Shown here piece by piece: positions 48,935-56,972 of a stretch of 64,000 bases of DNA. This stretch comes from Microbispora amethystogenes (GTDB lineage Bacteria > Actinomycetota > Actinomycetes > Streptosporangiales > Streptosporangiaceae). Position numbers and translations under genes: made by a program. The notes under the pieces were generated by a model. It was not told the DNA's origin. It made no database searches and saw only the letters and a program-made list of their open reading frames with translations. Position 1 is the first letter of the stretch; each line of letters opens with the position of its first letter. The stretch spans positions 27,442 through 91,441 of the forward strand of contig NZ_BOOB01000040.1 in the NCBI RefSeq assembly GCF_016863015.1. Direction: 5' to 3'.

Positions 48935-49085
48935 CGACCTGTGGGCCAGTGCTCCGGCGTTCACGCCGGGGGTGAAGGCCCACGCGGGAGTGCCTGCCAG
49001 GGCGCGAGCGTGTCCTGGCCCTCCGCCCGTGATCAGGTCGGCTCATGGGTCAAGCCCTGGCGGGAGAGATGCTCACACTGTCCGC

Positions 49086-49190
49086 TCACATGGGTCGTTT
49101 CTGCTGGTCGATGTGGTGCTTGAGGACCGTGAGCGGTGTGTTGCCCACGCTTCCGGCAAGGCGGGCCGCACCCAGAAGTGCCCGCTCCAC
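49086..49190 (-). pseudogene. tnpA remnant lacking the catalytic tyrosine
   Basis: About 34 codons at the minus-strand end encode RLAGSVGNTPLTVLKHHIDQ and QKRPM. They align with YFAGSVGGAPIRVLRQYIEQ of the first element's TnpA. The tyrosine position has become histidine (KHH-IDQQ against RQY-IEQQ) and the HUH motif region is gone. The element cannot encode its own transposase. Confidence 0.7.
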
Positions 49191-49340
49191 GGGGGTACCA
49201 GCGGACGGGAGCGCTGTATATCTCGCTGGGATCCGCTCCGAGACGCCCTTCAGTGCGGTTCCTTCAGTGCGGTTGGCGTCCGCGCCGCAGATCTGGTCAC
49301 TCACAGTGTGGATTCCGTCACGGTCGCGTAAACCCGGGGG

Positions 49341-49352
49341 TACGATCAGGGC
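49341..49352 (+). promoter_or_regulatory. Second tnpB -10 element with leaderless spacing
   Basis: TACGAT (49341-49346) is followed by six bases and GTG 49353, the same layout as TAAAAT/GTG in the first element. There is no Shine-Dalgarno sequence. A leaderless transcript is therefore likely for both genes. Confidence 0.55.
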
Positions 49353-50621
49353 GTGGAGGTGGCCAGGCAGGCGCGGGCGCACGTGGCGCGACTCGACCTC
49401 ACCGCCGCCCAGATGGCGGTGCTGGACGGTCAGGCCCACGCTGCTCGCGCGTTGTGGAACCTGCTGCACGAGTTCTGCACCTTCCGGCAGGGCCGGTTGG
49501 CGACGGTGCAGGACTGCGACGCGGCGATCCGGCAGGCGCGCCGGGAGATCGACTGGATGGGGCGGCTGCCCGCCCAGGCGGCGCAAGCGGTGCTGAGAAC
49601 CTACCGGCAGGCGTGGGCGAACTTCTTCGACCCCGGCCACCCCGCCGGGCGGCCCGGCTTCAAGAGCCGGTCCCGGTCCCGGCCTGCTGTGGATGTCCCC
49701 CAGGGGCGGGACCTGAACATCGCCCGGCTGAACCGGCGGTGGGGTGCGGTCAACCTGCCCAAGGTCGGGCGGGTGCGGTTCCGGTGGACCAGGGACCTGC
49801 CCGGCGTCACCAGGGGCGGCCCGGCCGGGCGGATCACCGGAGCGCGCCTGGTCAAGGACGCCTTCGGGTGGCAGATCGTGTTCCGCACCGAAGCAGTGGT
49901 CGCGGCGGCCCCGGTCGCCCACCGGGGCGAGCCGGTCGCGATCGACCGGGGGATCACCGTCGCCCTGGCCCTCTCGGACGGCACGATGCGCGAGCACGGG
50001 CCCTGGCTGCGCGACGGCGAGAAACAACGCCTGCGCCGGCTGGAGAAGAAGTCCGCCCGCCAGCGCCGTACTCGCACTCCCGGCCGGCCCATGTCCAGAC
50101 GACTGGCCCGCACCTACGACCGGATCGCCCGGCTCCGCGCGACAGCCAAGCGCCGAGCCTTGAACTGGCAGCACCAGACCACCACCGAACTCGCGCGCAC
50201 CTTCGGCGTGGTCGTGGTGGAAGACCTGACGATTACGACCATGGTCCGCTCCGCCAAGGGCACGGTCGAGCGCCCCGGCCGGAATGTGCGGCAGAAGGCC
50301 GGACTGAACCGCGCCATCACCGGGCAGGCGTGGGGCCGCACGGTCACCCTGCTGGAATACAAAACCCGTGATCGCGGCGGCCTTGTGGTGAAGGTGCCCG
50401 CCGCGGGCACGTCGCAGACCTGCCACCGGTGCGGGCACCGCGACCCGGCGGCCCGGAACGGGATCAGGTACGCCTGCGTCAACCCCGCGTGCGGGTGGGC
50501 CGGGCACGCCGACACCAACGCCGCGATCAACATACGCAACGCCGCAGGAACTGCGGTGTCAGGACGTGGAGACCTCGGGGCTGCCCGGTCCGCGAAGCGT
50601 CAACCCCCGCGCGCCGCCTGA
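49353..50621 (+). CDS. tnpB: TnpB, RNA-guided RuvC-like nuclease (second, divergent copy)
   Basis: 422 residues from GTG 49353. The RuvC triad is D198 (VAIDRGITVALALSDG), E290 (VVVVEDLTITTMV) and D387 (GHADTNAAINI). The zinc ribbon is CHRCGHRD...CVNPACGW. It differs from the first TnpB across its length: another N-terminus (EVARQARAHVARLDLT), GIDLG changed to AIDRG, and an insertion around VERPGRNVRQKAGLN. The shared element ends nonetheless suggest a shared RNA scaffold type and target motif. All active-site residues are intact. Confidence 0.92.
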   Translation: MEVARQARAHVARLDLTAAQMAVLDGQAHAARALWNLLHEFCTFRQGRLATVQDCDAAIRQARREIDWMGRLPAQAAQAVLRTYRQAWANFFDPGHPAGRPGFKSRSRSRPAVDVPQGRDLNIARLNRRWGAVNLPKVGRVRFRWTRDLPGVTRGGPAGRITGARLVKDAFGWQIVFRTEAVVAAAPVAHRGEPVAIDRGITVALALSDGTMREHGPWLRDGEKQRLRRLEKKSARQRRTRTPGRPMSRRLARTYDRIARLRATAKRRALNWQHQTTTELARTFGVVVVEDLTITTMVRSAKGTVERPGRNVRQKAGLNRAITGQAWGRTVTLLEYKTRDRGGLVVKVPAAGTSQTCHRCGHRDPAARNGIRYACVNPACGWAGHADTNAAINIRNAAGTAVSGRGDLGAARSAKRQPPRAA

Positions 50622-50691
50622 CCGCGACACGACGGGAGAATCTCCGGCCTTCAGGCCGGGGAGGAGTTCAAGGAGCGGCGGTGGACGCGTG
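50530..50691 (+). ncRNA. Predicted omega RNA of the second tnpB element
   Basis: The end of tnpB and the right end contain the hairpin CCGGCC-TTCA-GGCCGG (50644-50659), matching the first element's terminal hairpin, then GGAGGAG and TCAA at 50671. The guide would be read from 50672 (GGAGCGGCGGTGGACGCG), which is the interrupted gene itself. The 5' boundary is a guess. Confidence 0.5.
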
Positions 50692-50779
50692 CGAACCGCT
50701 GTTGCCCGCCGGGTCACGGCTGCCGGGCGCTCCAGCCGCTCCACGCGCGCCGTCCGCTCCGGAAACCGCGGGACGCTGA
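50672..50779 (+). pseudogene. Cys-motif exported protein gene, 3' part
   Basis: 36 codons: GAAVDACEPLLPAGSRLPGA, a Pro/Ala tail and stop at 50777-50779. In frame with 48557-48934 once the element is removed. A-x-x-AC-xxLLPxG is the second cysteine box of the family. Without excision this piece has no start of its own. Confidence 0.82.
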
Positions 50780-50890
50780 ACCGCCGCCTCCCCGCCCGCG
50801 ACGCCCCCGGTCTCGCCGTTTCCCCGGCAGGTGAGGTTTGATGGAGGAACCAGACGGCGATGACATTCGTTCATTGCTATGGAGGCGGCA

Positions 50891-51322
50891 ATGGACTCCT
50901 GGATCGTATGGCTCATCCTGGCGGCGGTGCTGGGCGTCGCGGAGCTCTTCACGCTGACCGCGGCGCTGGGACTGTTGTCGATCGCGGCCCTTCTCACGAC
51001 GGTGGTCGCGCTCGTCGGGCTGCCGCCCGCGCTCCAGCTCGCCGTGTTCGTCATCGCCTCCGCTGCCGGCCTGGCCGGAATACGGCCCCTCGCGTTGCGG
51101 CACATCAAGCAGCCTCCACCGCGCCACTTCGGGGTGTCCGCACTGGTCGGCAAGTCCGCGTACGTGACCGCCGAGGTCACCGGCAGGGACGGCCGGGTGC
51201 GTATCGGCGGCGAGGAGTGGTCGGCCCGCGCATACGACGAGACGCTCGTGATCCCGGCAGGGGCCACGGTCGACGTCATAGAGATCGAGGGCGCCACCGC
51301 CCTCGTATATCCCCGGGAGTAG
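50891..51322 (+). CDS. NfeD-like membrane protein
   Basis: 143 residues from ATG 50891, chosen because GGAGGC sits 6 bp upstream; ATG 50879 is a second choice. Two to three membrane helices (IVWLILAAVLGVAELFTLTA; ALQLAVFVIASAAGLAG) precede the soluble OB-fold NfeD domain (ALVGKSAYVTAEVTGRDGRV, TLVIPAGATVDVIEIEGATA). NfeD proteins act with SPFH proteins at the membrane, and the SPFH gene follows 5 bp downstream. Confidence 0.9.
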   Translation: MDSWIVWLILAAVLGVAELFTLTAALGLLSIAALLTTVVALVGLPPALQLAVFVIASAAGLAGIRPLALRHIKQPPPRHFGVSALVGKSAYVTAEVTGRDGRVRIGGEEWSARAYDETLVIPAGATVDVIEIEGATALVYPRE

Positions 51323-51327
51323 TGAGC

Positions 51328-52446
51328 ATGGACGGAGCAGTCATCGCTGGACTCATCATCGCCCTGGTCGTGGTCTTCACAGTCCTACGGTCGGTCCGCA
51401 TCGTGCCGCAGGCCCGGGCGGGCAACGTCGAACGCCTGGGCAGGTACTACCGCACGCTCGGTCCCGGCCTGAACTTCGTGATCCCGTACATCGACCGGGT
51501 CCGTCCACTGCTGGACCTGCGCGAGCAGGTGGTGTCGTTCCAGCCGCAGCCGGTCATCACCGAGGACAACCTGGTGGTGGACATCGACACGGTGCTGTAT
51601 TTCCAGGTCACCGATCCCCGGGCGGCGGAGTACGAGATCGCCAACTTCATCCAGGGCGTCGAGCAGCTCACCGTGACGACCCTGCGCAACGTGGTCGGCG
51701 GCATGGACCTGGAGAAGACGCTCACCTCCCGCGACGTGATCAACAGCCAGCTGCGCGGCGTGCTCGACGAGGCGACCGGCAAGTGGGGCATCCGGGTCAA
51801 CCGGGTCGAGATCAAGGCGATCGACCCGCCGAAGACCATCAAGGACGCGATGGAGAAGCAGATGCGCGCCGAGCGGGACAAGCGCGCGGCGATCCTCACG
51901 GCCGAGGGCCAGCGGCAGTCGCAGATCCTCACGGCGGAGGGCGAGAAGCAGAGCGCCATCCTGCGGGCCGAGGGCGAGCGGACCTCGCAGATCCTCAAGG
52001 CCCAGGGCCAGTCGCAGGCGATCGACGAGGTGTTCCAGGCCGTGCACCGCAACGACCCGGACCCCAAGCTGCTCGCCTACCAGTACCTCCAGGTGCTGCC
52101 CCAGCTCGCGCAGGGCGAGGGCAACACGTTCTGGGTGATCCCGAGCGAGGTCACCTCGGCGCTCAACTCGGTGTCGAAGGCGTTCACCGAGGCGTTGCCG
52201 GCCTCCTCCGCCACCACGGCGGAAAGCGGCAGGCGTGAGCTGAGCGCGGCGGGCAGCGAGGCGGTCGCGGAGGCCGAGCGCGCCGCCGCCGAGGCGAAGG
52301 CGGCGGCCGAGGACAGCGAGATGGGGCCGCGCCGGATCGAGGCCGGCCGTCCGAACCTCGACACCCTGGCCAGCGCCAACCCCGACCCCGCCCACGCCGT
52401 CGCGCCCGACCCGTCGGGCACCATCCCGCCCGCCGAACGCCCCTGA
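51328..52446 (+). CDS. SPFH/Band-7 (stomatin-like) membrane protein
   Basis: 372 residues from ATG 51328. One N-terminal membrane anchor (AVIAGLIIALVVVFTVL) precedes the SPFH domain: VRIVPQARAGNVERLGRYYR, LREQVVSFQPQPVITEDNLV, VGGMDLEKTLTSRD. A long coiled coil with AEGQRQSQILTAEGEKQSAI-type heptads follows, then an Ala/Glu-rich tail. Stomatin-like proteins form membrane microdomains. The NfeD partner lies just upstream. The Pro-rich end (~residues 340-372) varies in the family. Confidence 0.93.
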   Translation: MDGAVIAGLIIALVVVFTVLRSVRIVPQARAGNVERLGRYYRTLGPGLNFVIPYIDRVRPLLDLREQVVSFQPQPVITEDNLVVDIDTVLYFQVTDPRAAEYEIANFIQGVEQLTVTTLRNVVGGMDLEKTLTSRDVINSQLRGVLDEATGKWGIRVNRVEIKAIDPPKTIKDAMEKQMRAERDKRAAILTAEGQRQSQILTAEGEKQSAILRAEGERTSQILKAQGQSQAIDEVFQAVHRNDPDPKLLAYQYLQVLPQLAQGEGNTFWVIPSEVTSALNSVSKAFTEALPASSATTAESGRRELSAAGSEAVAEAERAAAEAKAAAEDSEMGPRRIEAGRPNLDTLASANPDPAHAVAPDPSGTIPPAERP

Positions 52447-52554
52447 CCCGGCGCGCCCAGGCGCGCATGGTCAGCAGCTGAGCGAACGCGCCGTGGACCC
52501 ACATGGCTGCGGTCCCGGCCGACGTGGTGAAGTCGTCGCCATGGTTAAGGGTGG

Positions 52555-54456
52555 TCAGGACGCGGCGACGGTCACGCACTCGGCGAACCGGGCGTAGCGG
52601 GTCAGCTCGTCCCGCGTGGGCGTGATGACCAGCTCCGCGGCGACCTGCTCGATCCGGGCACGCAGGGCTTTGGCGGCTCTGCGTGCCCGGCGGCGTCCGC
52701 CCAGCCAGGCCGCCGCCCGGAACACCAGGGCGATCAGCACTCCCAGCAGCGCGCCGCCGATCAGCAGCACGGTCGGCCAGGGCGCCCGGCCCAGAGTCGG
52801 AGTGAACGGCCGGGGCAGCATCAGATAGTCGAGCCCGAACACCACGAGCAGCCAGATCGCCCCCGCGGCCATCGCGGCGACGGTCAGCCACTGGGCCGCC
52901 CCGGCCACGCGCCACCAGCGAGGAGGCCGGGACGCGCCGCCGGAGACGGTCGCGACCACCCGGTCCAGGGTGTCGGTCAGCTCTCCCGAGCGCGAGCGGG
53001 CGGCGTGCCGTACGGCTGTCGCCCACGGCTCGGGCACGCCCGCCGAGGCGGCGACTCCCACATCGCGGAGCGCGGTGTCGAGTTCGGACGCCTGCACAGC
53101 GGTCGCCGGGGGCAGCGACGACCGGCTGCCCCGTGCCAGGTGCAGGCGGCGCAGCGGGTCGGGCCTCAGCTTCCGCAGCCAGCGCGTCACCGGCCATCCC
53201 GTCGCGGCGGTCGAGCGGTGCCGGTGCGACTTCGCGACGGCCTCCACCACGACCGGCACTCCGGCCGCCTGGGCGAGCGCCCGTGTGAGGGCCCTGCTCA
53301 CGGTGACCTCGGGCACGACCACATCCCCCGGCCCCGGCACCCGCACCGGATCCCGCCCGGCCGGCGCCGTCCCCGCGTACCTCGGCCCCACGTACGCCGG
53401 TCCGGTGGACGCCGGGCCCTGCCGCGCCGTCTCCGGAGTCCGGGCGTCCGTGCGCGAGGGCGCCGCCTCAGCCGGAACGGGAGCACGCGCCGCGGCCTCC
53501 CCCGAAGCGGACACGCGTACGGCCGTCTCCGCCGAACCAGGCACGCGTGCCTCCGCCTCCGCCGACGCGGACAGGCGTGCCGCCGTCAGTGCCGGGGTGT
53601 CCGGGCCGGGGGCGAGTGCCCGTACGGTCACCGGCGTGTCGGCCGTGACCGCGGGCCGGGTGTCGGCCCAGAGCGCCGCGGCGGACGAGGCCACGTCGGC
53701 GGCGAGGCGCGACGACCAGGCGCGGCGGCGGGAGACCTCTCCTTCGAGCAGTTTCCGCAGTTCGGGGAGGCCCGCACCGGTGCGGGCGGACACGGCGAGG
53801 AGCGGCACGCCGTCCAGGCCGTCGGCCGCCAGCAGGCCCCGCAGGTCGTCCAGGCAACGCTTGACGGCGTGCTCGGGCAGCCGGTCCACCTGGTTGAGCA
53901 CGACGACCATGACGTCCCGGTGCCGGGTGAGCGGCCGCAGGTAACGCTCGTGCACGGCCGCGTCGGCGTACTTCTGCGGGTCGAGCACCCACACCAGCAG
54001 GTCGACCACGGCGACGAGGCGGTCCACCTCCTCGCGGTGGGACAGCTCGATCGAGTCGTGGTCGGGCAGGTCGAGCAGGATCAGCCCCGGCGACTCCCCC
54101 TCGACGGTGTGCCGCAGCGGGACGCCGAGCCAGTCGAGCAGCGGGCCGGATCCGTCCGGGCCCCACAGGGCCGCCTGCGCCTTCGACGTGGTGGGCCGGG
54201 TCACGCCCACAGTCGCGAGATCCGTCCCGGACAACGCGTTGAACAGCGACGACTTCCCGCTGCCCGTCGCCCCCGCGAGAGCCACGGCCGTGTGGTCCAC
54301 CGACAGGCCCCGCCGTACGCCGGCCCGTGTCACCACGGCGCGGGCGCGCTCCACGGTGTCGGGGCCGAGCCGGCCCTCCGCCAGGTCGGCGGCCTCCGCG
54401 AGCGCCTCCAGGCGGTCGTCCAGCGACACCTCCGCCTTCCTGCGCAGGAGCTTCAC
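52555..54456 (-). CDS. Membrane-anchored dynamin-like GTPase, second of a pair
   Basis: 633 residues from GTG 54456, overlapping the preceding GTPase gene by 4 bp. G1 is ALAGATGSGKSSLFNALSG, G3 LLDLPDHDSIEL, G4 VVVLNQVDRLPE. A low-complexity insert of ~90 residues (ETAVRVSASGEAAARAPVPA and similar) interrupts the protein after the GTPase core. Two membrane helices follow (AAMAAGAIWLLVVFGLDYLM; TVLLIGGALLGVLIALVF). The pair resembles Streptomyces DynA/DynB, which stabilise division rings during sporulation septation. Family is sure, the role inferred. Confidence 0.83.
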   Translation of the reverse strand: MKLLRRKAEVSLDDRLEALAEAADLAEGRLGPDTVERARAVVTRAGVRRGLSVDHTAVALAGATGSGKSSLFNALSGTDLATVGVTRPTTSKAQAALWGPDGSGPLLDWLGVPLRHTVEGESPGLILLDLPDHDSIELSHREEVDRLVAVVDLLVWVLDPQKYADAAVHERYLRPLTRHRDVMVVVLNQVDRLPEHAVKRCLDDLRGLLAADGLDGVPLLAVSARTGAGLPELRKLLEGEVSRRRAWSSRLAADVASSAAALWADTRPAVTADTPVTVRALAPGPDTPALTAARLSASAEAEARVPGSAETAVRVSASGEAAARAPVPAEAAPSRTDARTPETARQGPASTGPAYVGPRYAGTAPAGRDPVRVPGPGDVVVPEVTVSRALTRALAQAAGVPVVVEAVAKSHRHRSTAATGWPVTRWLRKLRPDPLRRLHLARGSRSSLPPATAVQASELDTALRDVGVAASAGVPEPWATAVRHAARSRSGELTDTLDRVVATVSGGASRPPRWWRVAGAAQWLTVAAMAAGAIWLLVVFGLDYLMLPRPFTPTLGRAPWPTVLLIGGALLGVLIALVFRAAAWLGGRRRARRAAKALRARIEQVAAELVITPTRDELTRYARFAECVTVAAS

Positions 54457-56204
54457 AAATCGCCCCTCTCCTGTACGGCCTTGGCCGCCTCCCGCAGCCG
54501 CGCCGCCGTCTCGGTGGCCGGGCCCAGCCCCTCGACCAGCGAGGAGAAGCGGGCGCGTTCCTCGTCGAGCAGTGCGCGGACCCGGCGGCGCAGGTCCTCC
54601 CGGGCCTCCTGCGTGAGGGTGCGTACGGCCTGGTCGCCGAAGACGGCCTCCAGCAGCTTCTGGCTCAGCACGCCGGTGCCGCCCGCGATGCCCAGCTCTA
54701 TGCCGGTGATCCCGCCCGTCGTGGAGAAGACGGCCAGCATGATCAGCACTCCCAGGCTGTTCACCCCGAACGACGCCGCCCGGGCGATCGTGCGCCGGTC
54801 GGCGCCCTCCGATCTCACCAGGTCGAGCACGTGGCCCTGCCAGGCGCGTACGGCCTCGCCCGCCCGGCGGGGCAGGTCGGCGGAGGCGCGGCCGAGCCGC
54901 CCGGAGACGGCGACGCCGGACCTGTCCAGCACGTCGCGCCCGGCGGGCAGGGCCAGCCACGCCTCGACGGCCCGCTCGGCGGCGCCGTCGGCGGTGGACC
55001 GGATCAGCGACTCGACCCCGCTCTCCAGCGCCACGCGCAGCTCCCGGTCGGGCGCGGGACCACCCCGGAACGCCGCCGCGATGCGGTCGCGCAGCCAGCC
55101 GATCCGCGACTCCAGCGAGCGCATCAGGTCGCCCGTGCCGACGAAGTCCTGCCAGCGGGCCAGCACCTCACCGCGGAGCAGCCTGCCGTCCCGCATGCCC
55201 TCGTCGAACGCCGACATCGCCACGTCGTACGCCTTGTCGGCGATGGCGCGCAGTTCGGCGATGCCCGTGCGCTGGCGCTCGACGCGGTCGGCGAGATCGG
55301 GCACCCGGGTCGCGAGGCTGTCGAGCGCCCCGGTGAGGGTGCGCCGGACCACCTCGGCCCGGGCCTTGGCGTCCACCGACAGGTCGGCGAGCCAGGTCGC
55401 GATCGGCTGCACGGCGGGTGCGGGCAGCCGGGCCCGTTCCGAGGGCAGCGCCAGCTCCGGTACGGCGAACAGCGGCGTGCCGGCCAGGCCGTTGTCCGCG
55501 AGCAGCCGGGCCAGGTCGGCGGCCACGGGCTCGCGCGCCTCGTCCGGCACCCGCTGGAGGATCACCGCGAGTGCCGTGCTCCGTTCCCGGGCCAGGCGCA
55601 GGAAGCTCCACGGCACCTCGTCGGCGTACCGCGCGGCGGTCGTGACGAACAGCCACAGGTCGGCCGCGGCGAGCAGTTGCGCGGCCAGCTCCCGGTTGGC
55701 GGTGACGACCGAGTCGATGTCGGGGGCGTCGAGCAGCGCCAGCCCGGGGGGCAGCGCCTCCACGGGGGCGATCCGCAGGGTGCCGGGCTCGCCCCGTCCC
55801 GCGCCGGACGCTCCCCCTGCCGCGCCGCCGATGGCTCCGCCCGTCACCCTGGCCAGGCCGGGCAGGATCACCGGCGAGGTGAACCAGGGAGAGTCGGCGG
55901 GGTTGCACACCAGGGTCGGCGCGAGCGTGGTGGGCCGCAGCACCCCCGGCTCGGTCACGGTCGTGCCGACGAGGGAGTTGACCAGCGTCGACTTGCCCGC
56001 TCCGGTCGAGCCGCCGACGACCGCGAGCAGCGGAGCGTCGATGGCGGCGAGGCGGGGCAGCAGGTAGTCGTCGAGCTGTCCGCGCAGCTCCTTCAGCACG
56101 CGCCGGTCGGCCGCGGCGTCCCCGATCTCCAGGGGGAACAGGTCCTGATCGAGGTGACGCCGCAGGCTCTCCAGGGCCGCTCTCAGCCTGTCGTTCCCCG
56201 CCAT
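54453..56204 (-). CDS. Membrane-anchored dynamin-like GTPase, first of a pair
   Basis: 583 residues. G1 is LAVVGGSTGAGKSTLVNSLV, G2 Thr in RPTTLAPTLV, G3 ALLDAPDIDSVV. A clear NKxD motif is missing (VILQRVPDE stands there). A helical stalk with RTGIAELRAIADKAYDVAMS follows, then a hydrophobic hairpin FGVNSLGVLIMLAVFSTTGG. It is translationally coupled to the second GTPase, as in tandem bacterial dynamins that form heteromers. It follows the lipoprotein gene by 48 bp and may share its transcript. Confidence 0.83.
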   Translation of the reverse strand: MAGNDRLRAALESLRRHLDQDLFPLEIGDAAADRRVLKELRGQLDDYLLPRLAAIDAPLLAVVGGSTGAGKSTLVNSLVGTTVTEPGVLRPTTLAPTLVCNPADSPWFTSPVILPGLARVTGGAIGGAAGGASGAGRGEPGTLRIAPVEALPPGLALLDAPDIDSVVTANRELAAQLLAAADLWLFVTTAARYADEVPWSFLRLARERSTALAVILQRVPDEAREPVAADLARLLADNGLAGTPLFAVPELALPSERARLPAPAVQPIATWLADLSVDAKARAEVVRRTLTGALDSLATRVPDLADRVERQRTGIAELRAIADKAYDVAMSAFDEGMRDGRLLRGEVLARWQDFVGTGDLMRSLESRIGWLRDRIAAAFRGGPAPDRELRVALESGVESLIRSTADGAAERAVEAWLALPAGRDVLDRSGVAVSGRLGRASADLPRRAGEAVRAWQGHVLDLVRSEGADRRTIARAASFGVNSLGVLIMLAVFSTTGGITGIELGIAGGTGVLSQKLLEAVFGDQAVRTLTQEAREDLRRRVRALLDEERARFSSLVEGLGPATETAARLREAAKAVQERGDL

Positions 56205-56252
56205 ACACCCGACCTTCCCCGGGGAAGGCCCTCGAATCAGCCGCCGGTGTCG

Positions 56253-56969
56253 TCAGGCGCCGGGGGCGGGGGTGGGAGTGGCGGCGGGCAGCAGCACCTT
56301 GCACTTCTCGTACGCCTTGGCGGCCTTGGGGTCCGCCGTCGCGAAGTCGCGGACGCGGACCGCGCCGGAGACCTCGGCGCCGTTGTCCTTCATGCACGTG
56401 CGGAACGCCTGCAGGGCCTGGGGATCCACGCCGCGCCGGCCGAACCCGCCCGGACCACCCTGCGGCAGCAGCGAACGGCACGCCTCGAACGCCTTCTGCG
56501 TCGCCGGGTCCATCGAGCGGAACCCGCCGAAGCCGCCACCCGGCCTGTCACCCGGCCTGTCACCCGGCCTGTCACCGGGCATGTCACTGGGCCTGCCGCT
56601 GGGCCAGGCGGTGGGCCTTCCGCTCGGCCACCCCGTCGGCCTGCCACTGGGCCGGCCGCTCGGCCGCCCGCTGGGCCACGCGGAGGGGCGGCCGCTCGGC
56701 AGCGTGACGCCGTTCCGGCGCAGGCAGTCGGCGAACGCCGCCCGGGAGCCGGCCCCCGCGGCCCGGTCGGCGGTCGCGGCCCGGTCGGCGGTCGCGTCAC
56801 CGCCACCCGCGCCGTCGCCCGCACCACCCCCGGCGGCACCACCGCTGCCGCCGCCACCGCAGCCGGCCACCACGACGGTGAGGACCGCCGCGACCACCGC
56901 GGCGTACGGGCGACGAAGCGAGGCGGCGCCACCCGGGCCGCGTACGGCGGATCTCGAAGTGCCTGGCAT
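56253..56969 (-). CDS. Lipoprotein with two Cys-box modules and peptide repeats
   Basis: 238 residues, GAAAGG before ATG 56969. The signal peptide ends in VVVAGC, so it is lipid-anchored. Box 1: AAFADCLRRNGVTLP...AFEACRSLLPQG; box 2: ALQAFRTCMKDNGAEV...AYEKCKVLLPAA, two copies of the C...C module also found in the split gene at 48557/50672. Between the cysteines of box 1 lies a repeat region (WPSGRPSGRPSGRPTGWPSG, MPGDRPGDRPGDRPGG). It directly follows a sensor kinase gene, so it may be an accessory of that two-component system. Confidence 0.75.
   Translation of the reverse strand: MPGTSRSAVRGPGGAASLRRPYAAVVAAVLTVVVAGCGGGGSGGAAGGGAGDGAGGGDATADRAATADRAAGAGSRAAFADCLRRNGVTLPSGRPSAWPSGRPSGRPSGRPTGWPSGRPTAWPSGRPSDMPGDRPGDRPGDRPGGGFGGFRSMDPATQKAFEACRSLLPQGGPGGFGRRGVDPQALQAFRTCMKDNGAEVSGAVRVRDFATADPKAAKAYEKCKVLLPAATPTPAPGA
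56539..56586 (-). repeat. 12-bp tandem repeat in the lipoprotein gene
   Basis: CCCGGCCTGTCA occurs three times exactly and a fourth time as CCGGGCATGTCA, head to tail. It encodes the tetrapeptide repeat PGDR. A second, looser array of 12/24-bp units (GGCCGxCCGCTGGGCC type) follows to about 56700 and encodes WPSGRPSGRP. Both are in frame. Confidence 0.85.
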
Positions 56970-56972
56970 CTG

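Larger units (their letters stand above)
48935..50671 (+). mobile_element. Second IS200/IS605-type element: intact tnpB, tnpA reduced to a stub
   Basis: About 1737 bp between CTAC (48931-48934) and TCAA (50668-50671), the same pair as in the first element. The left ends share CAGTGCTCCGG and GCCGGGGGTGAAG. The right ends share CCGGCC-TTCA/GTCA-GGCCGGGGAG before TCAA. No target duplication occurs. Removal restores the host gene frame (126 + 36 codons). The left ~400 bp holds only a C-terminal tnpA scrap. Confidence 0.9.

Noticed and set aside
52447..52554. Short minus-strand peptide frames (such as TTSAGTAAMWVHGAFAQLL) between the SPFH and GTPase genes
   Set aside because: No ribosome-binding site, no match I recognise, and the frame runs on into the SPFH gene antisense; left as intergenic.
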